Shown here piece by piece: positions 6,918-9,084 of a stretch of DNA of 9,084 nucleotides. The translations under genes and the position numbers were made by a program. Numbering within the stretch: the stretch's first letter is position 1; every line of letters starts with the position of its first letter. Below the pieces are notes generated by a model. The model made no database searches and had not been told where the DNA came from. It worked only from the letters and a program-made list of their open reading frames with translations. Source of the stretch: an uncultured bacterium (lineage in GTDB: Bacteria; Actinomycetota; Thermoleophilia; BMS3ABIN01); the NCBI GenBank assembly GCA_913009925.1, contig CAJVWY010000041.1:1-9084 (forward strand), read 5' to 3'.

Positions 6918-7656
6918 CGCGGCCCTCGGCGTCGGCGTCGATGATAACCCCTTCGATGAGCACGCCGCTGGACGCCACCTCGAACCTCACCGGCATCTGC
7001 GTACGGAAGCGGTTGAGGATGATCTTCTTGTCCACGCCGATCACCGAGTCGTGGGGGCCGGTCATGCCGGCGTCGGTGATATAGGCCGTCCCTTCCGGCA
7101 GGATCTTCTCATCGGATGTCTGTACGTGGGTGTGCGTTCCCACCACCGCGGTGACCTTTCCATCAAGGTAATAGCCCATGGCCACCTTCTCGCTGGTCGC
7201 TTCGGCGTGCATGTCCAGCAGTATGTGCTTGATGCCGGCGGGGAGCTGGCCCATTACTTCATCGATGGCCTGGAAGGGGCCCACCGGTGCGTTGATATAC
7301 AGGTCGCCCATCATATTGATCACCGCCAGCCTCTGGTCCCCTTTCACCGACAGGGTCCAGCCGCGCCCCGGGTTCTCCGGCAGGTAGTTGGCGGGACGGA
7401 TTATGCGGTCCGATTCGTCAAGAAAGGGGAAGACCTCCTTCTGACGCCAGATATGGTTGCCGGTGGTGATGACATCGACCCCCGCGGTCAGGATGTTCCT
7501 GGCTATATTACTGGTGATGCCGGCGCCACTGGCGGCGTTCTCCCCGTTGGCGACGATGAAATCACTGCCCGTCTCCTCGATGATGGTCGGCAGGCGGTCG
7601 CTGAGGGCGTTGCGTCCGGGTTTGCCGAAGATGTCGCTGATAAACAGGATGCGCAT
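6880..7656 (-). CDS. ymdB: YmdB/TIGR00282-family metallophosphodiesterase
   Basis: A 258-residue cytoplasmic phosphodiesterase. The dinuclear-metal ligands of the family are all present at the usual positions: Asp8 (FISDIFGKPGR), Glu39 and Asn40 (ANGENAASG), Asn67 and His68 (TTGNHIWRQKE), His150 (DMHAEATSEK), and His175 and His177 (GTHTHVQT). Bacillus YmdB hydrolyses 2',3'-cyclic nucleotides and affects motility and biofilm genes; a similar activity is expected but the physiological role here is unknown. The start is the ATG at 7656, giving the family N-terminus MRILFISD. An upstream ATG at 7692 would add 12 residues with no family support. The expected -10 hexamer lies only six bases before the ATG, so the message may be leaderless. 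It is divergent from galE and convergent with the GT87 gene. Confidence 0.95.
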   Translation of the reverse strand: MRILFISDIFGKPGRNALSDRLPTIIEETGSDFIVANGENAASGAGITSNIARNILTAGVDVITTGNHIWRQKEVFPFLDESDRIIRPANYLPENPGRGWTLSVKGDQRLAVINMMGDLYINAPVGPFQAIDEVMGQLPAGIKHILLDMHAEATSEKVAMGYYLDGKVTAVVGTHTHVQTSDEKILPEGTAYITDAGMTGPHDSVIGVDKKIILNRFRTQMPVRFEVASSGVLIEGVIIDADAEGRATAIERLRLAVD

Positions 7657-7662
7657 GGGGCG

Positions 7663-7671
7663 AGTATAGCA
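7663..7671 (-). promoter_or_regulatory. Extended -10 promoter candidate for ymdB
   Basis: On the minus strand this reads TGCTATACT, an extended -10 (TGn plus TATACT). Its edge is six bases from the ATG at 7656, which would place transcription initiation at or beside the start codon. No convincing -35 hexamer is seen at 16-18 bases, which is tolerable for extended -10 promoters. No Shine-Dalgarno is present, in line with leaderless translation. Confidence 0.4.
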
Positions 7672-7721
7672 GAAGGCCTGTACCCTGGGCATGAACAGGC
7701 TTTCCCCCGCCCCATGGCTCG

Positions 7722-7727
7722 TATATC
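7722..7727 (+). promoter_or_regulatory. Weak -10 candidate for galE
   Basis: TATATC lies 13 bases before the galE ATG at 7741 in the 84-base divergent gap. Only a poor -35 (CTTTCC-like) lies upstream. If used, the leader would be about seven bases and without a ribosome site. This is a tentative call. Confidence 0.22.
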
Positions 7728-7740
7728 ATCCAGACTTGAT

Positions 7741-8715
7741 ATGAAGTTACTTATCACAGGCGGCGCCGGTTACATCGGCAGCATAGTGACGGAGCACTGC
7801 ATCGGGGCCGGTGATGAGGTGGTGGTTTACGATAACCTGTCCACCGGGCACCGGGAATCGGTGCATCCCGAAGCGCTGTTCGTCAAGGGAGACGTGGGCG
7901 ACAGGGAGCTGGCGTCGGCCACCATGAAACAGCAGGCCGTTGAGGCTGTCATCCACATGGCCGGATTTATCGAGGCGGGCGAGTCCATGCGTGACCCGGG
8001 CAAGTATTTTCGAAACAACACCTGCCGGCCGCTGGAGCTGCTGGAGGCCATGGTCGAAGCCGGGGTCTCCCGCATTCTGTTCTCGTCCACGGCGGCCGTC
8101 TACGGCAACCCGGAGACGGAGTTCCTCCGGGAGGATCACCCCCTGAACCCCAACAACGCCTATGGTGAATCCAAGCTTGAGTTCGAGCGCCTGCTGGACT
8201 GGTATGAACGCGTCTACGATATCAGGCACGCGGCGCTGCGCTACTTCAACGCCGCCGGCGCCACCGCGGCAAGGGGTGAGGACCACCGGCCGGAGAGCCA
8301 TCTCATACCCCTGGTGCTGCAGACGGCGCTGGGACAGCGCCGGTGCGTCGATATCTTCGGCACCGATTACCCAACCCGCGACGGTACCTGTATCCGTGAC
8401 TACATCTACGTGGGCGATCTGGCCCAGGCGCACCTGATGGCGCTCAGGAACCTCAACGACCACAGCCTGCACTACAACCTGGGCAACGGTAAAGGCTATT
8501 CGGTACGCGAGGTTATCGACACCGCCCGCTGTGTCACCGGTGTTGATTTCCGGGTGGAGGAAGCGGCCCGCCGCCCCGGCGATGCCGCCGTGCTGGTCGC
8601 CAGCCCGGACCGCATCTCATCAGAACTGGGCTGGAAGCCGGAACACCCCTCGCTGGAGGCCATCATCGCCGGCGCCTGGCAATGGCACCGTGAGCATCCA
8701 CACGGCTACGGCTAG
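7741..8715 (+). CDS. galE: UDP-glucose 4-epimerase
   Basis: A 324-residue, full-length extended short-chain dehydrogenase/reductase that interconverts UDP-glucose and UDP-galactose in the cytoplasm using bound NAD. The Rossmann motif GGAGYIG is at 7-13 and the NAD-ribose acidic residue is Asp31 in VYDNLSTGH. The catalytic set is Ser116 and Thr117 in FSSTAAVYG with Tyr141-x-x-x-Lys145 in AYGESK. LRYFNAAGA (166-174), GTCIRDYIYVGDLAQAH (215-231) and NLGNGKGYSV are classical GalE segments. Activity on N-acetylated sugars or decarboxylated relatives cannot be excluded. The ATG at 7741 is chosen because it puts the Rossmann strand at the N-terminus; ATG 7714 would add MARISSRLD. There is no Shine-Dalgarno. 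It could supply UDP-galactose for the glycosyltransferases upstream, although it is transcribed separately from them. Confidence 0.93.
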   Translation: MKLLITGGAGYIGSIVTEHCIGAGDEVVVYDNLSTGHRESVHPEALFVKGDVGDRELASATMKQQAVEAVIHMAGFIEAGESMRDPGKYFRNNTCRPLELLEAMVEAGVSRILFSSTAAVYGNPETEFLREDHPLNPNNAYGESKLEFERLLDWYERVYDIRHAALRYFNAAGATAARGEDHRPESHLIPLVLQTALGQRRCVDIFGTDYPTRDGTCIRDYIYVGDLAQAHLMALRNLNDHSLHYNLGNGKGYSVREVIDTARCVTGVDFRVEEAARRPGDAAVLVASPDRISSELGWKPEHPSLEAIIAGAWQWHREHPHGYG

Positions 8716-8762
8716 AATGTGATGTGTCTGATTCAACGCGGCGGCCGACGCATCATGTAACC

Positions 8763-8907
8763 ATGATGAACAGGGAGTCCGGATTTAACATATGCAAGCG
8801 GGCGCTGTTTGTCTTCACCGTCATGGTCGCGCTCTGGTCGTTTGCGGCCGGCTGTGGCGGTGGGGCCGGTACGGAGACCACCCAGGACGTATCCGCGGAG
8901 ACCGTTA
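8763..8907 (+). CDS. Lipoprotein signal peptide, gene truncated by adapter artefact
   Basis: The first 48 codons of an exported lipoprotein. Residues 1-30 form a signal peptide with Arg and Lys residues, the hydrophobic core ALFVFTVMVALW, and the lipobox FAAGC with Cys31 as the lipidated residue. A flexible Gly/Thr-rich linker (GGGAGTETTQDVS) follows, as is usual after lipidation. The genuine sequence ends at 8907, where the sequencing adapter begins, so the mature domain is unknown. An ABC substrate-binding protein is a common owner of such a start, but there is no evidence for it. The ATG at 8763 (or 8766) is chosen to give a normal signal length; GTG 8724 is possible upstream. No Shine-Dalgarno is seen. 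Confidence 0.6.
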
Positions 8908-8973
8908 AGATCGGAAGAGCACACGTCTGAACTCCAGTCACATTCCTTTATCTCGTATGCCGTCTTCTGCTTG
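8908..8973 (+). other. Illumina TruSeq index adapter (artefact)
   Basis: This is the complete TruSeq indexed adapter in read-through orientation. The part before the index starts AGATCGGAAGAGC at 8908 and runs to 8941. The six-base index ATTCCT (8942-8947), followed by TT, matches TruSeq index 27 as I recall it. The flow-cell part ATCTCGTATGCCGTC... spans 8950-8973. It is not genomic and should be trimmed. Confidence 0.99.
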
Positions 8974-9084
8974 AAAAAAAAAAACAACACAATAACACCC
9001 TTCTCCTCTGTACTCTCGTGCACCTACTCTTTCTCCTTTCATCCACACTTCAGCTACTTTTCAGATTGTTCTTTGTACTTACAT
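8974..9084. other. Post-adapter poly-A and base-call noise (artefact)
   Basis: Eleven A residues (8974-8984) follow the adapter end, as happens when a read runs past the template. After them come about 100 bases of C/T-rich, G-poor sequence unlike the GC-rich genome. No gene, repeat or coding frame here should be believed. Confidence 0.95.

Noticed and set aside
7051..7740. Open frame extending galE upstream by about 230 codons, suggesting a fusion protein
   Set aside because: It lies antisense to the well-supported ymdB gene, has no family-like content, and the Rossmann fold of GalE begins cleanly at 7741. High GC keeps the shadow frame open.
8905..8916. VKIG at the end of the lipoprotein frame, which resembles the start of branched-chain amino acid binding proteins
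   Set aside because: K, I and G are read from the adapter (AAG-ATC-GGA, with the adapter beginning at 8908), so the resemblance is accidental.
8733..9023. Minus-strand open frames of 96 and 62 codons at the right edge, which could be taken for novel small proteins
   Set aside because: They are translations of the sequencing adapter and its tail; the KQKTAYEI, SSDVCSSDL and TGVQTCALPI strings are known contamination signatures.
1..9084. CRISPR array, insertion sequence, tRNA or phage genes
   Set aside because: No direct-repeat arrays, transposase motifs, tRNA-like folds or phage structural genes were seen on either strand.

Overview
This is a GC-rich bacterial contig end, probably from a shotgun or metagenomic assembly. 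It shows dense, short-spaced genes and weak Shine-Dalgarno use at several starts. It also carries an isoleucyl-tRNA synthetase of the second (eukaryote-like) type, a small MetE-like protein and two GT87/GT-C type glycosyltransferases. That mix fits Chloroflexota such as Dehalococcoidia, or a deep actinobacterial lineage. This placement is inference only; there is no rRNA or other phylogenetic marker gene here apart from a fragment of ileS.

Layout. Bases 1-408 (minus) hold the N-terminal 136 codons of ileS. A divergent intergenic region (409-580) with one AT-rich block separates it from a compact plus-strand run of six genes (581-6917) that look co-transcribed. In order these are: a small membrane-anchored protein of unknown function; a cysteine-desulfurase-like PLP enzyme whose start overlaps the previous stop; a MetE/UROD-fold protein resembling stand-alone methionine synthases; a GtrA-family four-helix membrane protein; a secreted-domain plus GT-C membrane fusion protein; and a GT87-type glycosyltransferase that overlaps its upstream neighbour. 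The run collides tail-to-tail, with a 38-base overlap, with a minus-strand YmdB/TIGR00282 metallophosphodiesterase (6880-7656). Divergent from that, galE (7741-8715) is followed by the first 48 codons of a lipoprotein.

Working together. GtrA, the two GT-C-like membrane proteins and GalE (UDP-galactose supply) form a plausible envelope-glycan group that uses lipid-linked sugars. The first half of the operon has a sulfur, selenium or methionine flavour (PLP desulfurase-like enzyme plus MetE-like protein). Whether the two halves are functionally linked is not shown.

The last 177 bases (8908-9084) are not biological. They contain a full Illumina TruSeq index adapter read-through, then a poly-A run and base-call noise. 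The contig's real sequence ends at 8907, and the lipoprotein is cut by this artefact. The most interesting biological signal is the ileS active-site signature, which reads Gly-Ser-His-His where His-x-Gly-His is expected. This rearranged motif has been associated with hyper-resistance to mupirocin in type 2 IleRS.
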